Source of the DNA: Methanofollis fontis | GTDB lineage: Archaea; Halobacteriota; Methanomicrobia; Methanomicrobiales; Methanofollaceae | Reading direction: 5' to 3' | DNA length: 64,000 bases | Assembly: GCF_004297185.1 (NCBI RefSeq) | Contig: NZ_PGCL01000002.1 | Span: forward strand, 124,001-188,000 | In this document: positions 33,267 to 42,087 of the stretch, one piece after another | Position numbering within the stretch: the first letter of the stretch is position 1 | Layout of the letters: each line of letters starts with the position of its first letter | Position numbers and translations under genes: made by a program | The notes under the pieces: model-generated | What the model was told of the DNA's origin: nothing | Database searches by the model: none | Seen by the model: only the letters and a program-made list of their open reading frames with translations

Positions 33267-34586
33267 ATGGATATCGAGGGATTTGTCCGCAGGGCGGTTG
33301 CCGCGGGCAGGGGCGACGACGAGATCGTCGGTGCCCTCACCGACGAGATCACCACGATCAAGAGGCGGGTATCTCGGGAATATGCCGGGGAGTTCGCCCG
33401 TGCCGTCGTGCAGGAGGTCAGGAACACCACCGGCCTGACCGGCGACCTCTTCGCCTATGAACCCGCCGGGGTCGGCATGGGCGAGTTCGGCGTCGGTTCT
33501 CGGGGACGGGGCGACTTCTTCGCCCACCGCCAGTTCCCGCGGATCATCGGGAAGGCGGCCGCCGCTGTCGGTGTCGATGAGATGGACGACGCCGGGGCCG
33601 TAGAGGCGGGCGGGCAGTATATCATCACCACCGTCGACGGCATGCACTCCCGCCTCTCCGACTTCCCCTTCCTTGCAGGCTTCCACGTCACGCGGGCCAC
33701 CCTCCGCGACGTCTATGTGATGGGCGCCAGGCCCGTCGCCCTCCTCTCTGACATCCATCTTGCCGACGACGGCGACGTGGCCAAGATCTTCGATTACACC
33801 GCCGGCATCGCCGTCGTCGCCGAGGCGATGGGCGTCCCCCTGGTCACCGGTTCCACCCTGCGTATCGGCGGCGACATGGTCCTCGGCGACCGCATGACCG
33901 GGTGCGTCGGCGCTGTCGGGGTCGCCGACCACCTCACCGCCCGGACCCAGACCAGACCCGGCGACGTCCTGCTCATGACCGCCGGCGCGGGCGGGGGCAC
34001 CATCGCCACCACCGCCCTCTACTTCGGCTACCACGAGGTCGTCGAGGAGACGATCAACCTCCACTTCCTCCGGGCCGCCGAGGCGCTGCTCAAACACCCG
34101 GTGCTCACCCATATCCACACCATGACCGACGTCACCAACGGCGGACTCCGGGGTGACGTCTATGAGATGGCCGAGACCGCCGACTGCCGGATCGTCATCG
34201 ACGAGGAGAACCTCCGCTCCCTGGTGGAGCCGCGGGTGCTCGCCATGCTCGACGATCTGGAGATCGACTACCTCGGTGTCTCCCTGGACGCACTGCTCAT
34301 CGTCGTCCCGCCCGAGCATGCCGAGGCGGTGATGGCGGTCATCCGCGGCGCCGGTGTGCCCATCGAGCGGATCGGTCATGTGGAAGAGGGACCGGCGGCC
34401 TCCGTCCTCATCTCGGGCGGAGAGGAGCACGACTTCCAGCCGCGGTTCCGCGAATCGGCCTACACCCCTGTCAAGAAGGTCGTGGACACCGAGCCGCGGG
34501 ACTTCGATGAGATGAAGGAACGCGTGCGAAAGGCGGCGGACGCCGCCGCACAGAAAAAACGGCGGGTTCTTGCCCGCCTACAATAA
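33267..34586 (+). CDS. AIR-synthase-related (PurM/HypE superfamily) protein of methanogens (439 aa)
   Basis: A PurM-type ATP-binding protein. The N-terminal ~80 residues are an extra alpha-helical region. Then follow the AIRS N-domain (~95-235; TTVDGMHSRL, FPFLAGFHVTRATLRDVYVMGARPVALL shown in part by GFHVTRATLRD and MGARPVALLSDIHL) and the AIRS C-domain (~240-405; RPGDVLLMTAGAGGGTIA and MTDVTNGGLRGDVYEMAE). The order matches methanogen AIR-synthase-related proteins such as methanogenesis marker 2-like and HypE-like families. Phosphorylation or maturation of a methanogen-specific cofactor is the usual guess; the substrate is not known. It faces the methyltransferase gene, with its stop eight bases away. 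Confidence 0.8.
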   Translation: MDIEGFVRRAVAAGRGDDEIVGALTDEITTIKRRVSREYAGEFARAVVQEVRNTTGLTGDLFAYEPAGVGMGEFGVGSRGRGDFFAHRQFPRIIGKAAAAVGVDEMDDAGAVEAGGQYIITTVDGMHSRLSDFPFLAGFHVTRATLRDVYVMGARPVALLSDIHLADDGDVAKIFDYTAGIAVVAEAMGVPLVTGSTLRIGGDMVLGDRMTGCVGAVGVADHLTARTQTRPGDVLLMTAGAGGGTIATTALYFGYHEVVEETINLHFLRAAEALLKHPVLTHIHTMTDVTNGGLRGDVYEMAETADCRIVIDEENLRSLVEPRVLAMLDDLEIDYLGVSLDALLIVVPPEHAEAVMAVIRGAGVPIERIGHVEEGPAASVLISGGEEHDFQPRFRESAYTPVKKVVDTEPRDFDEMKERVRKAADAAAQKKRRVLARLQ

Positions 34587-34594
34587 AATCGATT

Positions 34595-35299
34595 TTATTT
34601 CTGTTTTGTTCCGCTTGCGCAGACATTGAAGGCGAGGTACGGGCACCGTCTCTCCACGAACGGTTCTGCCCGCCTGGCCAGGTCGAAAAACGGCTTTGAG
34701 AGGTTGACATGGGCAAACGAGCAGCGGTTCACTCGCACATCCACAAATCCGGCCGATGCGAAGAGTTCCTCCATCTCCTTTCCGGTATAGTAGTGCTCCC
34801 CGAAGTCGCCGACGCCGATCCGCCGCCAGTGCACCCGCTCTCCTAAGCGGTAGACCAGGGGCAGTGCCGCCGTGAACAGGTTGTGGCCCAGGGTGCAGAT
34901 CGCCACCCGTCCGCCGGGCCTGAGCACACGGTGGATCTCTCTGAGCATCACATCCGGGTTGGGCACATAGCTGAATGCCAGGATGCTTGAGACCGCATCG
35001 AAGGACGCCTCCTGAAAGGGGAGACGGTCCGCTGTTCCGGCCACCACATGCTCCATACCGTTTGCAAGGCGCGCTGCCCGCACCATCTCAGGGGAGAGGT
35101 CCAGGCCGACCGCCCGTCCCCCTTCCGCCATATAATGTGCCATAAACAGCCCGGTCCCGCAGCCAAGGTCGAGCAGGTCGCCCCCCTTCGGCAGGCACCG
35201 CATCACGTGGTCCCTGATATGGCCGTGGTAGCGGTCGCCGACCTCCCCGCCGTACCGGCGGTCATAGATCTCCGCCACCCCGTCGTAGTGCTCCCGCAC
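34595..35299 (-). CDS. class I SAM-dependent methyltransferase (234 aa)
   Basis: Motif I is clear (LLDLGCGTGLFMA, residues ~42-54), with motif post-I at VGLDLSP, motif II region AFSYVPNPD and LRPGGRVAI. This is the UbiE/Methyltransf_11 type. The substrate is unknown. It starts with GTG (VREHYDGVAEIYD), with GGAGAAG just upstream, 17 bases after the RFC-like gene, as the last gene of the eight-gene operon. The stop is eight bases from that of the convergent AIR-synthase-related gene. Confidence 0.85.
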   Translation of the reverse strand: MREHYDGVAEIYDRRYGGEVGDRYHGHIRDHVMRCLPKGGDLLDLGCGTGLFMAHYMAEGGRAVGLDLSPEMVRAARLANGMEHVVAGTADRLPFQEASFDAVSSILAFSYVPNPDVMLREIHRVLRPGGRVAICTLGHNLFTAALPLVYRLGERVHWRRIGVGDFGEHYYTGKEMEELFASAGFVDVRVNRCSFAHVNLSKPFFDLARRAEPFVERRCPYLAFNVCASGTKQK

Positions 35300-35316
35300 C
35301 TTCTCCCGCTCTCCCC

Positions 35317-36315
35317 TCAGGAGAACACCTCCCTGTTGATCCGGGCAAGCAGGGCGTTGATCTGGATATACTCGTTGCTGCCGCGCCGGATCACCTGATC
35401 GGCATCGGCAAGTGCGACGGCGATCCGGGGGTCATTGTAGAGGCGCTCGGCACCCCTCGCCAGCTCCCGGACCACCTCGGTCCCGGTCAGGCCGTAATCG
35501 ATGATCAGGGACTCGGCCCTGCTCTTTGCCCCGGAGAGGTCGCCGTTCATCAATGCCTCGATCACCGATGCCGCGATCGTCCCGGTCTCGGTGGACGCTG
35601 TCTCGGAGAGGTCCACCGGCCCTTCGGATTCGGCAACCACCTGGAGGAGGATCGTCGCCCGCCGGAGGTCGCCTCCGGCCAGGGGCACGATCAGGTCCAG
35701 GTCGTCTGCCGAGACCTTACCTGCCGGCACCCGCTCCGCCGCCAGGATCTCGCCGAGACGGCGCCGGACGATACCGTCCTCCAGCGGCACAAAGGTGAGG
35801 GGGAGGCAGCGCGAGGCGATTGCCGGTATGATCGCACTCCCGTTCGTGGTCAGGAAGACAAAGCGGCAGGTGCCAGAGTAGCGCTCCATGATCCGGCGCA
35901 GACCCTGCTGAGCCTCGCGGCTGAGCGCCGAGGCCCCCTCGAAGACCATCAGCCTGAAATCGGTGTCCAGGGGGCGGATGGCGGCGTGCCACCGCACGAT
36001 ATTCTTGAAGTTCGAGAGAAAACTCTCGTCTTTCCTGTAGATGTGGGCGAACCGCTCCTCGGCCTCGAGATACCGCTTCCCCCCCTCGAAGAGGTCGGCC
36101 GCCGGCAGGACAGTGGTGTTCTCCTGCCAGTGCGCCCTGTAGAGGGTGCGGGCGAGGGCGCCGACGGCGGCGCTCTTCCCGGTCCCGGTCGGACCGACGA
36201 TCAGCAGGTGCGGGACGTTCCCGCTCGCTGCAAACGAGGCCAGCGTCCGGACCGCCTCCTCCTGCCCCAGGATACCGGTGAAGTCCGCCGGCCGGTACTT
36301 CTCACTCCAGAGCAT
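35317..36315 (-). CDS. replication factor C small-subunit paralogue with degenerate Walker B (332 aa)
   Basis: A clamp-loader AAA+ protein: WSEKYRPADF at the N-terminus, Walker A GPTGTGKS (~41-48), sensor 1 LTTN, and an SRC motif (IASRC). The Walker B/DEAD box is lost: where RFC has LDEADAL this protein has FEGASAL. The C-terminal collar domain (~230-332) is present. Methanomicrobia and haloarchaea are known to have a three-subunit RFC with two small subunits, and this is likely the second, non-hydrolysing one. The canonical RFC small subunit is at 48056. It starts inside the 3' end of the CoA gene upstream (14-base overlap). Confidence 0.8.
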   Translation of the reverse strand: MLWSEKYRPADFTGILGQEEAVRTLASFAASGNVPHLLIVGPTGTGKSAAVGALARTLYRAHWQENTTVLPAADLFEGGKRYLEAEERFAHIYRKDESFLSNFKNIVRWHAAIRPLDTDFRLMVFEGASALSREAQQGLRRIMERYSGTCRFVFLTTNGSAIIPAIASRCLPLTFVPLEDGIVRRRLGEILAAERVPAGKVSADDLDLIVPLAGGDLRRATILLQVVAESEGPVDLSETASTETGTIAASVIEALMNGDLSGAKSRAESLIIDYGLTGTEVVRELARGAERLYNDPRIAVALADADQVIRRGSNEYIQINALLARINREVFS

Positions 36316-37042
36316 GCTCCACCTCCTGGAGCCTCCGGACGATCGAATCGATCGCCTGGTGCAGATACACCGATCCGTCCACTGAGGCGGCCAGCGCCTC
36401 TGCCTCCGCCGGCGTGAGGCTGGCGCATGCCGCCGTGATCGCCGGCAGCGCCCGCCGCACCTCGTCTATAATCGGCAGGGTGGCCGTTTGCGCCGTCCGA
36501 GAGAGCGGATTCAGGTCGACGGCGATCACCCTCTTGCCCATCTGGCGGAGGGCGGCGCAACGGTCCCCGTCCTCCAGCGGCACGAGCACCAGATCGGCGG
36601 CGCCGATCCCGTGCTGCAGGCAGAGCGCACGGTCATGGGAGAGGGGGATCAGCCGTTCTGGCTCGCCGGAGAGCACCTCCACCCCTGCCTCCGCCAGGAG
36701 AGCGGTGATCGCCCGCATCCGCTCCTCGGTGCGGTGGAAGAGGTTCACCTCCACGGCGGCACCGCTCGCCCGCTGGAGATCGGCGATGGCGGCGGCGCAG
36801 AGGGCTGCGGTGTTCCCGTTCACCGAGATCACCGGGTTCCGGGCGGAAAGAAGCATCGCCGCCGCCGTCCGTTCGGCCCGTGCAGCGCTCTCGGTCGTCT
36901 GCTCCCCGAGGAGATAGTCGAAGGCCTCGCCGCGCCCCTGCGCGATCAGCCCCTCCGGGGCAACGATCCCGCGCCGCATCGCATTGGCCAGGTGCTCCCT
37001 GACCACGAGGGCGGCATGGCGGGGGTGGTCCTCCGGGATCAT
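36302..37042 (-). CDS. 4-phosphopantoate--beta-alanine ligase (archaeal phosphopantothenate synthetase) (246 aa)
   Basis: Joins 4-phosphopantoate to beta-alanine with ATP, the second step of the archaeal route to CoA. The family marks are EDHPRHAALVVREHL at the N-terminus, EAFDYLLGEQTTESA (~40-54), NPVISVNGNTAAL, FHRTEER, and PLSRTAQTATLPI, where Asn/Thr residues bind the substrates. The start is the ATG of an ATGA overlap with the pantoate kinase gene, so the two steps are translated together. The length fits the family. Confidence 0.9.
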   Translation of the reverse strand: MIPEDHPRHAALVVREHLANAMRRGIVAPEGLIAQGRGEAFDYLLGEQTTESAARAERTAAAMLLSARNPVISVNGNTAALCAAAIADLQRASGAAVEVNLFHRTEERMRAITALLAEAGVEVLSGEPERLIPLSHDRALCLQHGIGAADLVLVPLEDGDRCAALRQMGKRVIAVDLNPLSRTAQTATLPIIDEVRRALPAITAACASLTPAEAEALAASVDGSVYLHQAIDSIVRRLQEVEHALE

Positions 37043-37899
37043 CCCCGCACCTCCAGCAGATGAAAACCACTCTCTGCCACGTTCAGCCGGATTGGTTCGG
37101 TGAAGGGTGCGAGGACCTCCCGCGCCCCATCGCCGGTGGCAAACACGCCCCGCCCGAGCATTGTCATGCTTGCCAGCACGCCGCCGGCGTCGCAGGCCTC
37201 GAGGGCCGAGCGCACGTCGGCGGTGACAAGCCCGCTCGCCTCGGCAAATGCGCGGGAACGGGAAAAAAAGCCCTCGAGGTCGGTCGGGCACCCTGTCGGG
37301 AAGGCCGCCGCCACCCGCTCGAGGTGCTCCGCCGATCCGATCACGTCCGGCGTCGGCAGGGGGCCGAACGAGACTGCCCAGATCTCCTGGTCTGAGGGGA
37401 TGCGGGTGATCCGTCCTCCGGGACCCGGCGTCTCCCGGCAGGCGATCCCGCCGCCCTGGCAGGCGGAAACATCCCCGAGTCCGGTGCTGTGCACCACCTC
37501 GGCCTCATGGGCCACGGCGGCAATCTCCGCCCTGGAAAGCCCGAGTTCGAGGAGTGCGTCGATGGCGGTGATCGATGCCAGAAGGGCCGCAGCGGACAGA
37601 CCGAAACCGGCGCCGATCGGCAGGCGGCAGGCGGTCTCCACATGCGCCCGCACGTTGAGACGCTCCATGGCGTACTCCAGCGGCGGCGATCCCTGTGATT
37701 CGGAGCGGACCCGCCCCCCGGCGTCCACCTCTCTCACGACGACCTCACGCCGTTCTGCCGCTGATGCCGTTGCCAGCACCCCCTCGTCGATGACGATGCC
37801 GGCGCCGATGCTCCCGGTCAGTGCCGGCGACTCTCCTGCGATCTTCCTGAAATATCCGGATATATGTCCGGGGGAGAAGGCTACAGCAGTGCGGACCAT
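37039..37899 (-). CDS. pantoate kinase, GHMP family (286 aa)
   Basis: Phosphorylates pantoate with ATP, the first archaea-specific step to CoA. GHMP features are seen: AFSPGHISGYF at the N-terminus, the phosphate loop PIGAGFGLSAAALLA (~93-107), and GLGDVSACQGGG (~140-151). The length agrees with archaeal PoK. It overlaps CoaBC by 19 bases and the next gene by four, and lies in the middle of the CoA genes, which supports the identity over other GHMP kinases. Confidence 0.9.
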   Translation of the reverse strand: MVRTAVAFSPGHISGYFRKIAGESPALTGSIGAGIVIDEGVLATASAAERREVVVREVDAGGRVRSESQGSPPLEYAMERLNVRAHVETACRLPIGAGFGLSAAALLASITAIDALLELGLSRAEIAAVAHEAEVVHSTGLGDVSACQGGGIACRETPGPGGRITRIPSDQEIWAVSFGPLPTPDVIGSAEHLERVAAAFPTGCPTDLEGFFSRSRAFAEASGLVTADVRSALEACDAGGVLASMTMLGRGVFATGDGAREVLAPFTEPIRLNVAESGFHLLEVRG

Positions 37900-39014
37900 A
37901 TCGCCGCCGCCACCTCCCCCTTGCTCCCGTTGATCCGTTCCCGTCCTCTCTCCGTCATGATCTCAAACTCGCCTGACTCCGCCCCCATCGCCGGGGGCGC
38001 GTTCATCACCACCATCGAGACACCGGAGGCCAGCATCTCCGCCGCCCGTCTCTCCTCGTCCCAGCCGAGTTTAAAGGCGACGAGCCGCGCACCGGACGCC
38101 GCCCGCACGGCGTCGATCACCTTCGGCAGCGGTCGGAGCTCGATGCTCAGCGGCGCCCCGCTCGGTATCTTTCCTTCTATCTGTTCAGGTGCGAAGTCGG
38201 AGATCGCCGCTGCCGAGATATAGATGTCGGCGTCTGCCGCCTCCCGCAGGGCCGCCTCCATCATCTCCCCTCCCGTCTCAGCGTGCACATTTGCAACGCA
38301 CGGGAAGAGATCGCGGTGGATCACCACCACCTCCGCCCCGAGCCTGAAGCCCTCGAGGGCGAGGGCGCGGCCCATCTGCCCGGTGGAGCGGGTGGTGAGC
38401 ACCCGCACGTCGTCCACCGCCTCGGCGCAGGGGCCGCTGGTGATCACCACCTTTTTTCCGGCGAGGGGCCGGCCTGAGAGCGCCCGTTCCGCATACAGCA
38501 CGATCTCCTCGATACCGGCGATCTTCGCCTTCTCCTCCTCGATCCTGGGCGGGACGACGTCGACCCCCCATCCCTGCAGCCGCTCCAGGTTGGCGGCGAC
38601 ACCCGGATGGCGGTACATGCTCTCATGCATCGCCGGCACCACCACCACCGGCATGCCGCGCCCGAGCGCCGTCGTCGCAAAGGTGGTCACGGTGGTATCG
38701 TCGATCCCGGCGGCGATCTTGCCGATGGTATTTGCCGTGCAGGGTGCGACCAGCAGCAGGTCGGCCTCACCTCCCTCCCCGCAGAAGAGCACGTGCTCCA
38801 CCAGTCCGGTGATCCGGGTGATCGCCTCCCTTCCTGTTGCATAGGTCAGTGCATCCGGGTGCACGATACCGCAGGCGGCATCAGTCATCACCGCCGTCAC
38901 CGCCGCACCCCGGCGCCGCAGTTCGTGGGCGAGTCGCACCGTCTCGACGGCAGCAATGCTGCCGGTGACGGCAAGGACGATTGTTTTTCCCCTGAGGATT
39001 CTGCCGCCGGTCAT
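37881..39014 (-). CDS. coaBC: bifunctional phosphopantothenoylcysteine decarboxylase / phosphopantothenate-cysteine ligase (377 aa)
   Basis: Makes 4'-phosphopantetheine from phosphopantothenate and cysteine. The CoaC flavoprotein half (~10-175) shows AVTGSIAAVE, LLVAPCTANTIGKIAAGI and PAMHESMY (the PXMNxxMW motif with His for Asn). The CoaB half (~185-377) shows VVITSGPCAEAVDDVR, TTRSTGQMG, AAAISDF and VAFKLGW. The start ATG 39014 overlaps the stop of the Taw2 gene (ATGA). Together with the next two genes it gives pantoate to phosphopantetheine in one operon. Confidence 0.93.
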   Translation of the reverse strand: MTGGRILRGKTIVLAVTGSIAAVETVRLAHELRRRGAAVTAVMTDAACGIVHPDALTYATGREAITRITGLVEHVLFCGEGGEADLLLVAPCTANTIGKIAAGIDDTTVTTFATTALGRGMPVVVVPAMHESMYRHPGVAANLERLQGWGVDVVPPRIEEEKAKIAGIEEIVLYAERALSGRPLAGKKVVITSGPCAEAVDDVRVLTTRSTGQMGRALALEGFRLGAEVVVIHRDLFPCVANVHAETGGEMMEAALREAADADIYISAAAISDFAPEQIEGKIPSGAPLSIELRPLPKVIDAVRAASGARLVAFKLGWDEERRAAEMLASGVSMVVMNAPPAMGAESGEFEIMTERGRERINGSKGEVAAAIWSALL

Positions 39015-39886
39015 AAGAGCTCCACGTCGTGTACGACATGCCATATATGCGGCCCATATTTCTTTACTTTACGGGTATCAACCGTTGCTGAATAATCGGT
39101 CGCCTCCAGGGCCTCCCAGATCGCCGCCGTCGCATCGCCGACGGCATGGAGGTGGATGACGGTGCCGGGGACGGCATGGCTCAGGGCATCGGGGAGAAAG
39201 GAGGGGGCATCGAAATGGCCCATCACGATCCGCTCATAAACACCAGTGAGATGACGGCGGCAATCGCCGCAAACCGCCTCTACCCGCTCTGAAAGCCTGT
39301 TTGCCCGGATATTCTCCTGGAGATACCCGAACGAAACCGGGTTGATCTCCGTCGCATGCACACGGGCGCCCGCCGCCGCCATCGGCAGCGTGAAGTAGCC
39401 AATGCCGGCGAACATATCGGCGACCCGTTCGCCGGGGCGGACGATTCGTCCCATATGGGCGCGCTCCTCCAGGTTCCCGGCGGCATACATCACCTCCACA
39501 GGATTGAGATGGTAGGTCAGTCCGTTCTCCCGGTGGCGGACCGGGTGCGCCTCGCCGTAGAGCACCTCCGCCTCCGGGATCCGGCGCACCCCGTCGATCG
39601 TGCGGAGGTGGAGCACGCATGCAGGCCGGCGCCAGGCGACGATCGCCGCCACCTCCTCTGCGGTCGGGCGTTCGCCGTGCAGAATCGCCGTATCTCCGAC
39701 CATCTGGAAGGGGCGGCCGCGATACGGGCGCCGCTCCGGGATCTCGGCATCACAGAAAAATCCCTCACGCACCGGCACATAGGCCGTCTCCCCATCGACA
39801 TAGGGGCGGCGGTCCGGGTCGACCCACTCCTCACCGACCGCTGCCGCAAGGTGCCGTTTCTCGACCCGTCTGACCCTCATGCTCAT
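39011..39886 (-). CDS. taw2: Trm5/Taw2-family tRNA-modifying enzyme, probably Taw2 (291 aa)
   Basis: A class I SAM enzyme of the Trm5/TYW2 family acting on G37 of tRNA-Phe. The SAM fold is seen at VADMFAGIGYFTLPMA (~153-168) and ATEINP (~178-183). The active-site block reads VMGHFDAPSFLPDAL followed by GTVIHLH, which fits the Taw2 pattern (MGY...FLPKAL...IIHYH), the aminocarboxypropyl transferase of wyosine synthesis, rather than the NPP/NLP of Trm5. A Trm5-type methylase is therefore the second choice. It overlaps the NMD3 gene upstream by four bases and CoaBC downstream by four. Confidence 0.7.
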   Translation of the reverse strand: MSMRVRRVEKRHLAAAVGEEWVDPDRRPYVDGETAYVPVREGFFCDAEIPERRPYRGRPFQMVGDTAILHGERPTAEEVAAIVAWRRPACVLHLRTIDGVRRIPEAEVLYGEAHPVRHRENGLTYHLNPVEVMYAAGNLEERAHMGRIVRPGERVADMFAGIGYFTLPMAAAGARVHATEINPVSFGYLQENIRANRLSERVEAVCGDCRRHLTGVYERIVMGHFDAPSFLPDALSHAVPGTVIHLHAVGDATAAIWEALEATDYSATVDTRKVKKYGPHIWHVVHDVELL

Positions 39887-40923
39887 CCGACGAGCACGAA
39901 CCGCCCGGTCTCGGTGTCCCTGACAACCCGGATCATGCCGCCCTCCTCAGGTCGGAGCCACCCGTAGGCCCGGCACTCCACTGCTTCCTGGGTCTTCGGG
40001 TCAAGGAGGCCGATGATGTCGTCATAGAGATAGGCGACCAGGGCGTCCTCGGCCTCGCCGACATTCCCGACCTGCCGCTCGATCTCGTCCTCCTTTATAA
40101 TGCGGCCGCTCCCCTCCTGGAGGTCGAAGCCATGGATCTGCCCCTGGGAGGTCGAGCGCACCTCCAGGTAGCGGTCGCGCACCACCACCACATCGCCCCT
40201 CTGGTAGCGGGGCAGGCGGACCAGGAAGGTGATGCGGTAGAGCCTTTTACCATCCTTCTCGCCGACGAGTTTGGGGTGGGTGGTCACCCGCCCGCCGAGC
40301 GCACCGGCGATCGCCCCCGAGATCACCTGCCCGATGTGGTTGGATCCGACGACGATGTCCAGCCCGTCCTTTTTCTCCTCGATCTGCGAGACGAACGACA
40401 GGCGTTCGCCCGCATCCTGCAGGGCGCTCTCGCTCTCCTCGGCGATCCGTGCGGCGGTTTCCGTCTCGTAAAGCGACGGTCTCCGCCCGGTTGCCCTGAC
40501 CTGGATGATCCCTTCGTAATACCCGCCGCTGATCCGGTTGCAGCGGTCGCACTGCTCCTTTCTCCAGATGATCAGGGTTCTGCACTCCCCGCTCACCGGC
40601 ACACCATAGAGCTTCCCGGAGACCGAGGCCGAGGCGATTGTCCGGTTCGGACTTGTGTCCCGGAACGTGAACGTGATCTCCGGACCACGAAGATCCGGGT
40701 GGAGATGGACGGCGGATGCGGCGATCTCCTGGAGGAGTGTCTCCCGGTCGACGGTCGTATCCGACCAGGTCTTGCCGCGTTTCTGCGACCCGCAGACCGG
40801 GCAATAGATGCTCTCCAGCCGCGGTTCGCAGGTGAGCCATTCTGTCTCCCCCGCCCGGCACTCCCTGCACAGCCCGACTGACGGGCGCCCGCAGCGCGGG
40901 CAGACGCTTGTAAGTATGTCCAT
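39883..40923 (-). CDS. NMD3-related zinc-ribbon protein (346 aa)
   Basis: The archaeal relative of the eukaryotic 60S export adapter NMD3. Four zinc-binding pairs are at the N-terminus (CPRCG, CRECR, CPVCG and CDRC, residues ~8-130). A body of mixed alpha/beta follows, including ERLSFVSQIEEKKDGLDIVVGS and an OB-like region with RYQRGDVVVVRDRYLEV. Its job in archaea, presumably in ribosome biogenesis or translation, is not settled. ATG 40923 lies two bases after the DUF424 stop. Confidence 0.85.
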   Translation of the reverse strand: MDILTSVCPRCGRPSVGLCRECRAGETEWLTCEPRLESIYCPVCGSQKRGKTWSDTTVDRETLLQEIAASAVHLHPDLRGPEITFTFRDTSPNRTIASASVSGKLYGVPVSGECRTLIIWRKEQCDRCNRISGGYYEGIIQVRATGRRPSLYETETAARIAEESESALQDAGERLSFVSQIEEKKDGLDIVVGSNHIGQVISGAIAGALGGRVTTHPKLVGEKDGKRLYRITFLVRLPRYQRGDVVVVRDRYLEVRSTSQGQIHGFDLQEGSGRIIKEDEIERQVGNVGEAEDALVAYLYDDIIGLLDPKTQEAVECRAYGWLRPEEGGMIRVVRDTETGRFVLVG

Positions 40924-40925
40924 AT

Positions 40926-41216
40926 TCAGATCGATATGATAAGGGCGTGCGGCACACCGCCGACCGAGATGCACCCTTCCTCGGTGATTAACCCCATGGC
41001 GATGGCGATCCCGACCGCTTTTTCCCCCATGAGGTTTGCGTTGCTGGCGTTTTTGAGGGCGGAGCGGACCTCCTCCTCGGTCGCCCGCTCGGTGCCGTAG
41101 AAGGCGCCGGTGATGCTGACCTGCACATCGCCATGGCTGAGGGTGGTGCCGAGCAGATCGGCGTCGCAGACCGCCACCACCTCGCCCTCCGGGCTCCGGT
41201 GAACCTTGAGATACAT
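40926..41216 (-). CDS. DUF424 family protein (96 aa)
   Basis: A small archaeal protein of unknown role found next to translation genes: MYLKVHRSPEGEVVAVCD, LLGTTL, NANLMGEKAVGIAI and GVPHALII cover the family. It is the first gene of the operon. A TATA-like CCCCTTTTTTACC (41238-41250) about 26 bases before the ATG predicts a leader of only a few bases. Confidence 0.85.
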   Translation of the reverse strand: MYLKVHRSPEGEVVAVCDADLLGTTLSHGDVQVSITGAFYGTERATEEEVRSALKNASNANLMGEKAVGIAIAMGLITEEGCISVGGVPHALIISI

Positions 41217-41237
41217 CAGTATTCAATTGGCGGGTGC

Positions 41238-41250
41238 GGTAAAAAAGGGG
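41238..41250 (-). promoter_or_regulatory. TATA-like promoter of the DUF424-NMD3-Taw2-CoA-RFC operon
   Basis: The minus strand reads CCCCTTTTTTACC, centred about 27 bases before ATG 41216. The eight following genes overlap or lie within 17 bases, so this is the only obvious promoter for the whole set. Confidence 0.45.
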
Positions 41251-41259
41251 TGGATCAGG

Positions 41260-42087
41260 TCAGAGCGTAATCTCCACACCATAGACCCGTGCAGGCGTTT
41301 CGGCGTGGATCCGCCATGCGTCCTCAAGATCGATCGACCCATCCGCCAGCATTGTGCGGGTGACGCGGGGTACGGACTTGGGCCCCATCACCGCGCCGGG
41401 CCTGCTGTTTTCGTCCATATAGTCGGTCTCCATCATAAACGCCCGCCCTTTTCGCGCCATCTCAGGAAGACCCTCCTGCCGGGCAAGAAATGACGGCACA
41501 AGCGGCGTGTCCGGGGTGGCGAAATGCTTCACCACCCGTCCGGGGTCCATCCCCGTCTCCCGCGCCAGGTCGACGATATCGGCGCAGGGGGCGCTCTCGG
41601 CATGGACCTGGAGGGCGCACCCGCAGTCGGCGGCACAGCCAAGCGCATGCAGGAGCACCCGTTCTGAGGCGGCGGCGACCTCGGGATCGACCGGAAAATG
41701 CGGGCGCCCGCTTTTCAGGGCGACCGCCCGCCCCTCTTCCACATAGTGGGCGGCCAGATCCAGTCCGGCGCAGACGATCTCCTCCGCGGCCATAAGCCCC
41801 ACCTCTTCGGCATACCTCAGGAGTTCGACCGGGTGGACGCCGAGCACCGGGAAGACCGTGATCCCGGTCTCCCGCACCTGGTGCGCCACCCGCAACGTCT
41901 CCTCGAATGCCTCCCGGTAGTCTTCGCCCCTTCGCGGCACCACCCCCAGGGAGTAGGCGGGGAGGGCGACCATGAAGAGGTGGGTGCCCCCCGCCCGGCG
42001 GAAGTCCTTTGCCGCCTCCACCCCGCGGCCCGTGCGTGGGTTGAAGTGGATATGATCGTCGGTGATCGGGATCTCAGGGTGCTTCAT
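41260..42087 (-). CDS. TatD-family metal-dependent hydrolase (275 aa)
   Basis: A TIM-barrel amidohydrolase. The metal-binding HxH is in ITDDHIHFNP (residues 7-16). Later ligand blocks are VFPVLGVHPVELL, LQVHAES, VVKHFA and METDYMDEN (the distal Asp). It is the archaeal TatD-like branch; nuclease activity is known for bacterial TatD, but the substrate here is unknown. It overlaps the mptD gene by 14 bases, so translation is coupled, and a role linked to pterin synthesis is possible but unproved. Confidence 0.85.
   Translation of the reverse strand: MKHPEIPITDDHIHFNPRTGRGVEAAKDFRRAGGTHLFMVALPAYSLGVVPRRGEDYREAFEETLRVAHQVRETGITVFPVLGVHPVELLRYAEEVGLMAAEEIVCAGLDLAAHYVEEGRAVALKSGRPHFPVDPEVAAASERVLLHALGCAADCGCALQVHAESAPCADIVDLARETGMDPGRVVKHFATPDTPLVPSFLARQEGLPEMARKGRAFMMETDYMDENSRPGAVMGPKSVPRVTRTMLADGSIDLEDAWRIHAETPARVYGVEITL

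Noticed and set aside
33165-34430. A 421-codon minus-strand open frame
   Set aside because: It is antisense to the AIR-synthase-related gene, which has clear family motifs; its composition is that of a shadow frame.
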